DNA of 18,437 nucleotides, from NCBI GenBank assembly GCA_023262125.1, contig JALRDT010000098.1:1-18437 (forward strand), read 5' to 3'. The translations under genes were made by a program, and so were the position numbers. Below, in pieces: positions 12,788 through 18,437 of the stretch. The notes beneath the pieces are model-generated. The model searched no databases. It was not told where the DNA came from and saw only the letters and a list, made by a program, of their open reading frames with translations. The number at the start of each line of letters is the position of its first letter. Positions within the stretch are counted from its first letter, which is position 1. The DNA is from Candidatus Nanopelagicaceae bacterium (GTDB lineage: Bacteria > Actinomycetota > Actinomycetes > Nanopelagicales > Nanopelagicaceae).

Positions 12788-14785
12788 ATGTCTGAAATCT
12801 CCATAAAGGTTGATGGTCAAGCTAAAAGTATTGCTTCGGACCAAAAGCCAACCCATATTTTCGCTGACAACAAGGAAATCGTGGTCTGCCGAATAAATGG
12901 AGAGCTAAGAGATCTATGGACCGACTTAAAAAATGGGGATGAACTAGAAGGTGTTTCAATCTCTTCGCCAGATGGATTAAACGTTCTACGACATTCAACA
13001 GCCCACGTGATGGCGCAAGCAGTTCAACAAGTTTTCTCTCAGACACGTCTTGGTATTGGCCCGCCGATAAAAGATGGTTTTTATTATGACTTTGACCCGG
13101 AGCGTCCATTTAATCCTGATGACTTAGAGAAACTTGAAAGTGCGATGCGGAAAATCATCAAAGATGGCCAGCGTTTTCGACGTCGCGTCACTAATGAAGC
13201 AGATGCACTCAAGGAATTAGCGCACGAACCTTATAAGTGCGAACTTATTGGGATCAAAGCAAATCCAGATGATGAAGTAGATGAATCTTCAGTAGAAGTT
13301 GGTGGATCAGAACTAACTATTTATGACAATCTAGGCCGTGACGGACAGCCTGTTTGGTCAGATTTATGTCGCGGTCCGCATTTACCTTCCACGAAACATA
13401 TTCCAGCGTTTAAGTTGATGCGTACTGCAGCTGCATACTGGAGAGGCTCCGAGAAGAATCCAATGTTGCAGAGAATTTATGGAACGGCTTGGTCTTCCCA
13501 AGAAGAGTTACAGTCTTATTTAGATTTATTAGCAGAGGCAGAAAAACGTGATCATCGCCGTCTTGGAAATGAATTAGATCTATTTTCGTTTCCTGATGAA
13601 ATTGGATCAGGATTAGCTGTCTTTCACCCCAAAGGCGGGGTTATTCGTATGGCGATGGAGGATTACTCTAGAAAACGTCATACTGAAGAGGGTTACCAAT
13701 TTGTTTATTCACCTCATTTGACGAAATCAACTCTCTTTGAAGTATCTGGCCATTTGGATTGGTATTCAGAGGGTATGTATCCGCCAATGATTATGGATGA
13801 AGAACTCCATGCAGATGGCACAATCAAGAAACCTGGCCAGAAGTACTACATGAAGCCAATGAATTGTCCGATGCATATTTTGATTTACAAGTCGCGCGGT
13901 CGTTCCTATAGGGAGTTACCGCTTCGCGCATTTGAATTCGGCACAGTTTATCGATACGAAAAATCAGGTGTAGTGCATGGCTTAACTCGCGCCCGTGGAT
14001 TTACCCAAGACGATGCTCATATTTTCTGCACCAAGGAGCAGATGGCAAATGAATTAGATTCACTGCTTACCTTTGTACTTAACTTATTGCGTGATTATGG
14101 TTTGGAAGATTTCTATCTTGAACTTTCAACTAAGAATCCAGAGAAATATGTTGGTTCGGATGAAGATTGGGATGCAGCCACAGAAACGTTGAGAAAAGCC
14201 GCCGAAGCACAGAATCTAGAATTGGTAATGGACCCGGGTGGCGCCGCCTTTTATGGCCCAAAGATTTCAGTACAAGCAAAAGATGCGATTGGTCGCACTT
14301 GGCAGATGTCTACTATTCAAGTTGATTTCCAATTACCTCAACGATTTGAAATGGAATATCAGGCTAGTGATGGATCTCGTCAACGTCCGGTGATGATCCA
14401 CCGAGCACTTTTTGGTTCTATTGAAAGATTCTTCGGAGTTTTAACAGAACATTATGCGGGAGCCTTCCCACCTTGGTTAGCTCCAGTTCAAGTAATGGCA
14501 ATTCCAGTGGCTGATGCTTTCGCTCCGTATTTACAAGAGATTGTTTCAAAGATGCGCACTGAAGGAATTAGGGCAGAAATTGATTTATCTGATGATCGCA
14601 TGCAGAAGAAAGTTCGAAATGCGCAGATGGAGAAAATCCCTTTCATGTTAATTGCCGGAGAAGAAGATCAAGCAAACAGCGCTGTCTCTTTCCGTTTCCG
14701 AGATGGTTCTCAGAAGAACGGTATTCCAGTGGATCAAGCAATTTCTGAAATTCTGCAAACTATCATAGATCGCAAGCAGGTTTAA
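12788..14785 (+). CDS. thrS: Threonyl-tRNA synthetase
   Basis: Class II synthetase of 665 residues that charges tRNA-Thr in the cytosol. An N-terminal TGS-like domain spans about 1-62. The editing domain (about 64-225) has HSTAH with H69/H73 and CRGPH with C194/H198, the site that hydrolyses Ser-tRNA-Thr. The catalytic core has motif 1 around 283-310, motif 2 [15 protein letters not shown]...[17 protein letters not shown] (380-414), and motif 3 [20 protein letters not shown] (537-556). Zinc ligands by position are C360 (NCPMH), H411 (DDAHIF) and H538. The anticodon-binding domain fills about 565-665. All expected catalytic and editing residues are present. The first residues are slightly longer than the E. 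coli start. The TAA stop is directly followed by the ATG of the HIT gene. Confidence 0.97.
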   Translation: MSEISIKVDGQAKSIASDQKPTHIFADNKEIVVCRINGELRDLWTDLKNGDELEGVSISSPDGLNVLRHSTAHVMAQAVQQVFSQTRLGIGPPIKDGFYYDFDPERPFNPDDLEKLESAMRKIIKDGQRFRRRVTNEADALKELAHEPYKCELIGIKANPDDEVDESSVEVGGSELTIYDNLGRDGQPVWSDLCRGPHLPSTKHIPAFKLMRTAAAYWRGSEKNPMLQRIYGTAWSSQEELQSYLDLLAEAEKRDHRRLGNELDLFSFPDEIGSGLAVFHPKGGVIRMAMEDYSRKRHTEEGYQFVYSPHLTKSTLFEVSGHLDWYSEGMYPPMIMDEELHADGTIKKPGQKYYMKPMNCPMHILIYKSRGRSYRELPLRAFEFGTVYRYEKSGVVHGLTRARGFTQDDAHIFCTKEQMANELDSLLTFVLNLLRDYGLEDFYLELSTKNPEKYVGSDEDWDAATETLRKAAEAQNLELVMDPGGAAFYGPKISVQAKDAIGRTWQMSTIQVDFQLPQRFEMEYQASDGSRQRPVMIHRALFGSIERFFGVLTEHYAGAFPPWLAPVQVMAIPVADAFAPYLQEIVSKMRTEGIRAEIDLSDDRMQKKVRNAQMEKIPFMLIAGEEDQANSAVSFRFRDGSQKNGIPVDQAISEILQTIIDRKQV

Positions 14786-15313
14786 ATGGAATATTTGGAG
14801 GGCGGCGTAGGTATGCCAGATGCTTGGCAACGCCTATGGGCTCCTCATCGCTTAGGTTATATTCGTGGTGAAAATAGACCTTTAGATTCAAATGATGTCC
14901 CGTGTCCGTTCTGCGAAATTCCAAAAAAAGAAGATCGTGATGGTTTGGTAGTTTTTCGTGGCAAAGAGGCTTATGTTGTCATGAATCTTTATCCTTACAA
15001 CCCTGGCCATCTATTAATTTGTGCTTATCGACATGTTTCTGATTTAACTGATTTGACTGATTCAGAACGAAATGAAATCTCATATTTAACTGCTCACGCA
15101 ATGAAGACTTTGCGCAATGTCTCTAATCCTGCTGGATTCAATTTAGGTATGAATCAAGGCGCGATAAGTGGTGCTGGAGTTGCCGCACATATCCATCAAC
15201 ATGTAGTGCCGCGTTGGTCTGGGGATGCGAATTTCATGCCAATAATCGGACAAACAAAAGTGCTACCACAATTATTAACAGATACCAGAGATGCTTTAGC
15301 CCAAGCTTGGTAA
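14786..15313 (+). CDS. HIT family hydrolase / AP4A-phosphorylase-like protein
   Basis: Histidine-triad nucleotide-binding protein of 175 residues. The triad HIHQHVV is at 135-141, with H137 the predicted nucleophile. C40/C43 in CPFCEIP form half of a zinc site, and NLYPYNPGHLLICAYRHVSDL (67-87) and FNLGMNQG (118-125) are core HIT strands. By family, it cleaves dinucleoside polyphosphates or nucleotide conjugates. Start: ATG 14786 directly follows the thrS stop. An internal ATG at 14813 lies behind a GGAGG, but the residues between (EGGVGMPDAWQRLW) contain the GVG-x-x-D-x-x-QRLW stretch that I recall from mycobacterial and streptomycete homologues, so the longer form is kept. The thrS-HIT-pgsA order is usual in actinobacteria; here an extra minus-strand gene interrupts it. 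Confidence 0.9.
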   Translation: MEYLEGGVGMPDAWQRLWAPHRLGYIRGENRPLDSNDVPCPFCEIPKKEDRDGLVVFRGKEAYVVMNLYPYNPGHLLICAYRHVSDLTDLTDSERNEISYLTAHAMKTLRNVSNPAGFNLGMNQGAISGAGVAAHIHQHVVPRWSGDANFMPIIGQTKVLPQLLTDTRDALAQAW

Positions 15314-15880
15314 TTGGTTTAGATACTTTTTTACAATATCAACACCTAGTTCGAATTCTGGATTATTAATCAAAACCGGAATGGCAGGGAAGAATATTCC
15401 AGAAGAAAATCCATCGGGTCCAGCTGCTTCTAGCTGCGCTAAGAACTCTTCGCGAAATTCTGAAACTAATTCAAAATGTTCGGGTTCAGCATCAATAATT
15501 TGGCCGGTTCGGTAATTATTTATTCTCATAGTTTCCAAATCAATCAGTGCGCATGGAGAGCCATCATCGTCATGCAAAACCAGATAAGGTGTAGCAACAT
15601 CATCTAGTAATCTCTTTGCAAGCATCACTGCATCATCAAAATCTTGTAGTCCTTCATCAAATCCTGTAACAACTAGAATTCTTGGCATAAGCAATTCATC
15701 ATAGGCATGCCATAACTCGATTGTGTTTTGGTCTAGTCCAGAACTAGCATTTATAACAAATATCGCAGCAGTTATTTCAGCTTCGACTTCCTTGGAAACG
15801 CTCGCGCTCAATGCCTGTGAAAGTGCAGTAGTGGCAGCACTTGGGTGACCATATAAGCGCCAGTGGTTTCCGTTTTCCAT
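15296..15880 (-). CDS. Degenerate EF-G2-like G-domain protein (putative pseudo-GTPase)
   Basis: 194 residues that read as a shrunken N-terminal GTPase domain of an actinobacterial EF-G-like protein (EF-G2). The P-loop position reads GHPSAATTAL (11-20), where a GTPase has G/A-H-x-x-A-G-K-T-T: the glycine and invariant lysine are lost. After a large gap (no switch I, no DTPGY G3) the rest aligns by eye: ITAAIFVINASSGLDQNTIELW (36-57), then MPRILVVTGFD, where NKxD has become TGFD (72-75), then DFDDAV, ALIDLETMRINNY, AEPEHFELVSEFREEFL and GIFFPAIPVL. So GTP binding is probably lost, while the fold may persist. It is not a recent pseudogene: the frame is intact. Function unknown; a ribosome or translation link is only inferred. 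It overlaps the HIT gene by 18 bp at the 3' end and is divergent from pgsA. The ATG at 15880 fits a leaderless -10. Confidence 0.68.
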   Translation of the reverse strand: MENGNHWRLYGHPSAATTALSQALSASVSKEVEAEITAAIFVINASSGLDQNTIELWHAYDELLMPRILVVTGFDEGLQDFDDAVMLAKRLLDDVATPYLVLHDDDGSPCALIDLETMRINNYRTGQIIDAEPEHFELVSEFREEFLAQLEAAGPDGFSSGIFFPAIPVLINNPEFELGVDIVKKYLNQLPSLG

Positions 15881-15887
15881 AGGCGAA

Positions 15888-15893
15888 AGCCTA
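15888..15893 (-). promoter_or_regulatory. -10 element (TAGGCT) for the EF-G2-like gene
   Basis: TAGGCT on the minus strand, seven bases before ATG 15880. It overlaps the plus-strand hexamer of pgsA by two bases in a 23 bp divergent gap. Confidence 0.4.
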
Positions 15894-15897
15894 CGAT
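15892..15897 (+). promoter_or_regulatory. -10 element (TACGAT) for leaderless pgsA mRNA
   Basis: TACGAT followed by six bases (GTACCT) and GTG at 15904. The spacing supports GTG 15904 rather than the in-frame ATG at 15919 as the start. Confidence 0.45.
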
Positions 15898-15903
15898 GTA
15901 CCT

Positions 15904-16500
15904 GTGATTAGTGCGCGAATGAAACCTTCTGTAGTCAAAATGATTACGCCATTCTGTCGAGGATTACTCAAACTGGGTGTTACCCCTGACATGATGACCA
16001 TATTCGGCACTTTCATCGTTGTACTTGGTTCATGGTTGCTACTGGCGCAAGGAAAATTAGTTGCAGCGCTTTTTGTAATTGGTTTGGCGCTACTTACTGA
16101 TTTGCTTGACGGAACGATGGCGCGAATTTCCGAACAAGGAGCAAGTAAATGGGGCAACTTTCTTGACTCCACATTAGATCGAATTTCTGATGCTGCGGTT
16201 TTATTAGGCCTTTCCTATTATTTATACTCACAAGGCGACGAGCTTTTTATCGTTTGCATGGTCACGGTTGCGGTTTCATCAATAGTTCCATATGCAAGAG
16301 CCAAAGCTGAAAGCTTGAATATCGAATGTAAGGGTGGTTTTGCAGAGCGAACTGAGAGACTAGTAATGCTTGCCTTCTTTGGAGTCTTACATCTATTTGG
16401 ATTTAGTTGGGCGCTCGATGTAGGAATCTGGATACTTCTTATTCTCTCTATTTTCACGATTTACCAACGCATGGCAATAGTTTGGAGAGCAACTAGGTGA
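15904..16500 (+). CDS. pgsA: CDP-alcohol phosphatidyltransferase (phosphatidylinositol phosphate synthase type)
   Basis: Membrane enzyme of 198 residues with about six hydrophobic segments. It carries the full CDP-alcohol phosphotransferase motif D-x2-D-G-x2-A-R-x8-9-G-x3-D-x3-D: D66, D69-G70, A73-R74, G84, D88, D92. Those aspartates bind two metal ions, and the last is the catalytic base. In actinobacteria the protein at this locus joins CDP-diacylglycerol to inositol-3-phosphate, making phosphatidylinositol phosphate, the base of PIM lipids. That role is inferred from the neighbouring acyltransferase and mannosyltransferase. The alternative, phosphatidylglycerophosphate synthase, is less likely here. 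GTG start is favoured by the -10 position. The stop TGA overlaps the next GTG by 4 bp. Confidence 0.9.
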   Translation: MISARMKPSVVKMITPFCRGLLKLGVTPDMMTIFGTFIVVLGSWLLLAQGKLVAALFVIGLALLTDLLDGTMARISEQGASKWGNFLDSTLDRISDAAVLLGLSYYLYSQGDELFIVCMVTVAVSSIVPYARAKAESLNIECKGGFAERTERLVMLAFFGVLHLFGFSWALDVGIWILLILSIFTIYQRMAIVWRATR

Positions 16501-17312
16501 GTGCATACGCCTATTTAATAGGTTGGCGCTTAGTTCGTCTTTTGCCAGAAAAATTGGCATACACAATATTTCAAGCAATTGGGGATTATGTTTATGCAAA
16601 GAATGGCAAAAGTATCAAGCGATTACGAAGCAATATGTCATTAGTTTCAAATCTTGACGGAGAGGCCCTCGAGATTCTGACAAAAGATGCTATGCGCTCA
16701 TATATGCGCTATTGGTGTGACACATTTAGATTGCCTGATTGGAGTAAAGAAAAAATAATTCGCAATGTCGAATTAGTCAATTCAGAGATTCTCACAAACC
16801 CTTTAGATAAAGGCCAGGGAGTGGTTGTTGCGTTACCACACTCCGGCAACTGGGATCATGCCGCAGCTTATTTTCTAGAGTGTGGATATAAAGCAGTTAC
16901 GGTTGCTGAAAGATTAAAGCCGGAAAAAGTATTTCAAGCTTTCCTGAAGTATCGAGAAAAAATAGGGTTAGAAGTTCTCTCAACTGATATGCGCACTCTT
17001 CCCTCTTTGGTCGAACGAGCAAAAAACGGATATATTGTTGCGCTAGTAGCAGATAGAGATTTAAGTAGCAGTGGACAAGAAGTTAATTTTTTTGGGAAAG
17101 TTGCCAAAATGCCTGTCGGACCTGTTGCAATTGCTAAAAAAGCTGACGTGGATTTAGTCGGTGCATTTATCGAATATACGCCTACTGCAATTCGGATTCA
17201 TTTTGAAAAATTGAATCTCTCTGTTCAATCCCAAGCAGACTTTTTTGAAAGGCAAATAAAGCGTACTCCTGTGGATTGGCACATGCTTCAGAGGATTTGG
17301 ATTAATGATTGA
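16497..17312 (+). CDS. patA: LpxL/HtrB-type acyltransferase (phosphatidylinositol mannoside acyltransferase)
   Basis: A 271-residue lysophospholipid-type acyltransferase. The catalytic H-x4-D is LPHSGNWDHAAAY with H115 and D120, in the same sequence context as actinobacterial PatA. Other family traits: an N-terminal hydrophobic/amphipathic segment (YAYLIGWRLVRLLPEKLAYTIF), MRSYMRYWCDTFRLP (66-80) before the active site, GYIVALVADRDLSSSGQEVNFFG (conserved R-D...G..V.FFG strand that shapes the acyl pocket) and FMPVGPVAIAKK-like KMPVGPVAIAKKA. By family it acylates a mannose of PIM at the cytosolic face of the membrane. It is translationally coupled to pgsA (GTGA overlap) and overlaps pimA by 8 bp. 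Slightly shorter than the approximately 300-residue mycobacterial enzyme. Confidence 0.88.
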   Translation: MSAYAYLIGWRLVRLLPEKLAYTIFQAIGDYVYAKNGKSIKRLRSNMSLVSNLDGEALEILTKDAMRSYMRYWCDTFRLPDWSKEKIIRNVELVNSEILTNPLDKGQGVVVALPHSGNWDHAAAYFLECGYKAVTVAERLKPEKVFQAFLKYREKIGLEVLSTDMRTLPSLVERAKNGYIVALVADRDLSSSGQEVNFFGKVAKMPVGPVAIAKKADVDLVGAFIEYTPTAIRIHFEKLNLSVQSQADFFERQIKRTPVDWHMLQRIWIND

Positions 17313-18372
17313 AAAGCCCTTAAACATTGGAATTGTTTGTCCATATGGTTGGGATGCACCGGGTGGAGTACAGGCCCACATCTCGGATTTAAGACAATTT
17401 TTAGTCAGCAAAGGACATAAAGTTTCAGTTCTCGCTCCAACAGCAGATGAACAATCGTTGCCGGAATGGGTAGTAGATGCTGGCAAACCCTTGGCAATTC
17501 CATATAACGGCGCAGTTGCTCGAGTACTTTTTGGACCAATTGCGTTTGCAAAAGTTAAGCAATGGATATCTGAGAATGAATTTGATCTACTTCATTTGCA
17601 TGAGCCAGCTATTCCAAGCATCTCGCTACTTGCATGTTGGGCGGCGGAAGGACCGATGGTGGGAACTTTCCATGTATCTGCCAAGAAGCAGAAAGCTAGC
17701 TTTGCAATTGTGCCAATTCTCGAACCAGTAATTGAAAAATTATCAGCACGCATTGCGGTAAGTGAAGCAGCCCGAGAGACATTAAAAGCTCATTTAGAAA
17801 CTGACGCAGTGGTAATTCCAAATGGAATCTATACAAAAAAAATGCTTGGAAAAGTTCGTAGGGAATGGAGCGGTGAAACGCTTGGGTTTATGGGACGTTT
17901 TAACGAACCTAGAAAAGGCTTGAAAGTACTTATTGATGCACTTCCTATTATCAGTAGGTTTATGCCTAATGTCAGAGTATTAGTAGCAGGCCCAGGTAAC
18001 CCTGAGGAATTCTTAGAGGATATCAATCCACAATTGCGAAATCGAATTGAATTTCTTGGCAAGTTAAGTGAAGAAGAGAAGGCTGATTTCATGACTTCGG
18101 TCGGTGCATACATTGGCCCAAATACCGGTGGTGAATCATTTGGAATTATTTTGGCTGAAGCTTTGGCCGGAGGTGCGGCGGTTGTCGCATCTGATATCCC
18201 CGCCTTCGAAGCAGTATTAGAAAATGGAAAGTATGGAAAGCTTTTTCAATCTGAAGATTCGACAGATCTGGCAAAGGTAGTAATTGAATTACTAAGAGAT
18301 AGAAAGTCAAGAGATCAAATGGCGCTTTCTGGTCAGCTATATGCGCAGAAATTTGATTGGGAAGTTGTTTGA
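17305..18372 (+). CDS. pimA: Phosphatidyl-myo-inositol mannosyltransferase (GT4)
   Basis: GDP-mannose-dependent GT-B glycosyltransferase that adds the first mannose to phosphatidylinositol. The N-terminal Rossmann domain has VCPYGWDAPGGVQ (11-23, the glycine loop), LHLHEPAIPS (96-105) and GTFHVSA with H123. The C-terminal domain has MGRFNEPRKGL with R198 and K204 (donor phosphate binding) and GGESFGIILAEALAGG (275-290), the EX7E motif with E277 and E285. The 355 residues are about 20 fewer than mycobacterial PimA. The frame stops right after KFDWEVV, where family members continue with an A..IM.VYE-type helix, so the tail seems lost or interrupted (see findings on the window's 3' edge). ATG 17305 has an AGAGGA purine run 9 nt upstream inside patA. 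It is last in the pgsA-patA-pimA operon. Confidence 0.9.
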   Translation: MIEKPLNIGIVCPYGWDAPGGVQAHISDLRQFLVSKGHKVSVLAPTADEQSLPEWVVDAGKPLAIPYNGAVARVLFGPIAFAKVKQWISENEFDLLHLHEPAIPSISLLACWAAEGPMVGTFHVSAKKQKASFAIVPILEPVIEKLSARIAVSEAARETLKAHLETDAVVIPNGIYTKKMLGKVRREWSGETLGFMGRFNEPRKGLKVLIDALPIISRFMPNVRVLVAGPGNPEEFLEDINPQLRNRIEFLGKLSEEEKADFMTSVGAYIGPNTGGESFGIILAEALAGGAAVVASDIPAFEAVLENGKYGKLFQSEDSTDLAKVVIELLRDRKSRDQMALSGQLYAQKFDWEVV

Positions 18373-18437
18373 GGGCGGTGCAGCCTTTGCGCGCCTTTGG
18401 TTGGAGCTTAGAGGCTGGCGATTGGCAGGTCGCGTGT
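18373..18437. other. GC-rich edge sequence of uncertain origin
   Basis: The last 65 bases are clearly richer in G+C than the rest of the window (about two thirds by hand count). The plus-strand frame shifted by one from pimA is open and reads GGAAFARLWLELRGWRLAGRV-like residues. These resemble the N-terminal part of a YraN/UPF0102 protein (A..LW.RLKGWRI..R.). The stretch is too short for a firm call. A foreign segment or an assembly chimera would explain both the composition step and the early stop of pimA. Confidence 0.4.

Noticed and set aside
14813..15313. Shorter HIT protein starting at the internal ATG behind GGAGG
   Set aside because: The residues upstream of it match the GVG..D..QRLW stretch remembered from actinobacterial homologues, and the SD spacing of about 11 nt is long.
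15880..15893. TAGGC-GAAA-GCCTA mini-hairpin between the EF-G2-like gene and pgsA
   Set aside because: It is only 5 bp of stem, coincides with the putative -10 elements and would not be transcribed intact if both genes are leaderless; probably chance.
17154..18113. Long antisense ORFs on the minus strand over patA/pimA
   Set aside because: They are shadows of clear plus-strand genes, with no recognisable domain and no start signals.
1..18437. CRISPR arrays, insertion sequences, prophage or toxin-antitoxin systems
   Set aside because: No periodic repeats, transposase, integrase or typical toxin-antitoxin pair was found on reading both strands; the window is mostly core metabolism and transport.

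Overview
The window looks like a piece of a small, streamlined, low-GC actinobacterial genome, most like the freshwater acI lineage (Nanopelagicales). Three things point there. The order thrS, HIT hydrolase, CDP-alcohol phosphatidyltransferase, LpxL-type acyltransferase, PimA-type mannosyltransferase is the actinobacterial phosphatidylinositol-mannoside (PIM) locus. Actinobacteria-typical families (DUF3046, a DEDDh-exonuclease/UvrC-like fusion, DrrAB-type ABC transporter) and a tRNA Gly-Cys-Val set are present. Base composition is AT-rich, and genes are packed with gaps of a few bases or overlapping ends. The taxon is inferred from content, not from a database search.

Layout: 1-351 is the 3' end of trpD. 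It converges on and overlaps a DEDDh exonuclease/GIY-YIG fusion (minus strand). Then come an alpha/beta hydrolase (+), DUF3046 and a LysE-type exporter (minus pair), a 75-residue membrane protein (+) and a zinc alcohol dehydrogenase (minus). From 4955 to 8524 a plus-strand run encodes a MOSC protein, an aquaporin, a YqhA/UPF0114 membrane protein, a CynX/NimT-like MFS permease and a small sulfotransferase-like protein. From 10986 down to 8528 the minus strand carries tRNA-Gly(GCC), tRNA-Cys(GCA), a stand-alone phosphomannose-isomerase-type cupin, tRNA-Val(GAC) and a DrrA/DrrB ABC exporter. The plus strand resumes with pabB-pabC (p-aminobenzoate for folate), thrS and HIT. A minus-strand gene that looks like a degenerate EF-G2 GTPase domain follows, then pgsA-patA-pimA (PIM lipid synthesis).

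Regulation: at least nine start codons that open a transcription unit have a -10-like hexamer ending 6-8 nt upstream, as expected for leaderless mRNAs. Several genes inside operons (5596, 7964, 10266, 17305) instead have Shine-Dalgarno motifs. Divergent pairs share intergenic regions of only 23-34 bp with overlapping or abutting -10 elements. The clearest is a near-palindromic bidirectional promoter at 4933-4946.

Most worth a second look: the pseudo-GTPase at 15296-15880; the leaderless/bidirectional promoter architecture; the cupin gene inside the tRNA Gly-Cys-Val set with drrAB directly after tRNA-Val; the TIP-like selectivity filter of the aquaporin; and the abrupt GC-rich 3' edge of the window, where pimA ends early. 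That edge may be an assembly junction. No CRISPR array, insertion sequence or phage gene was seen.
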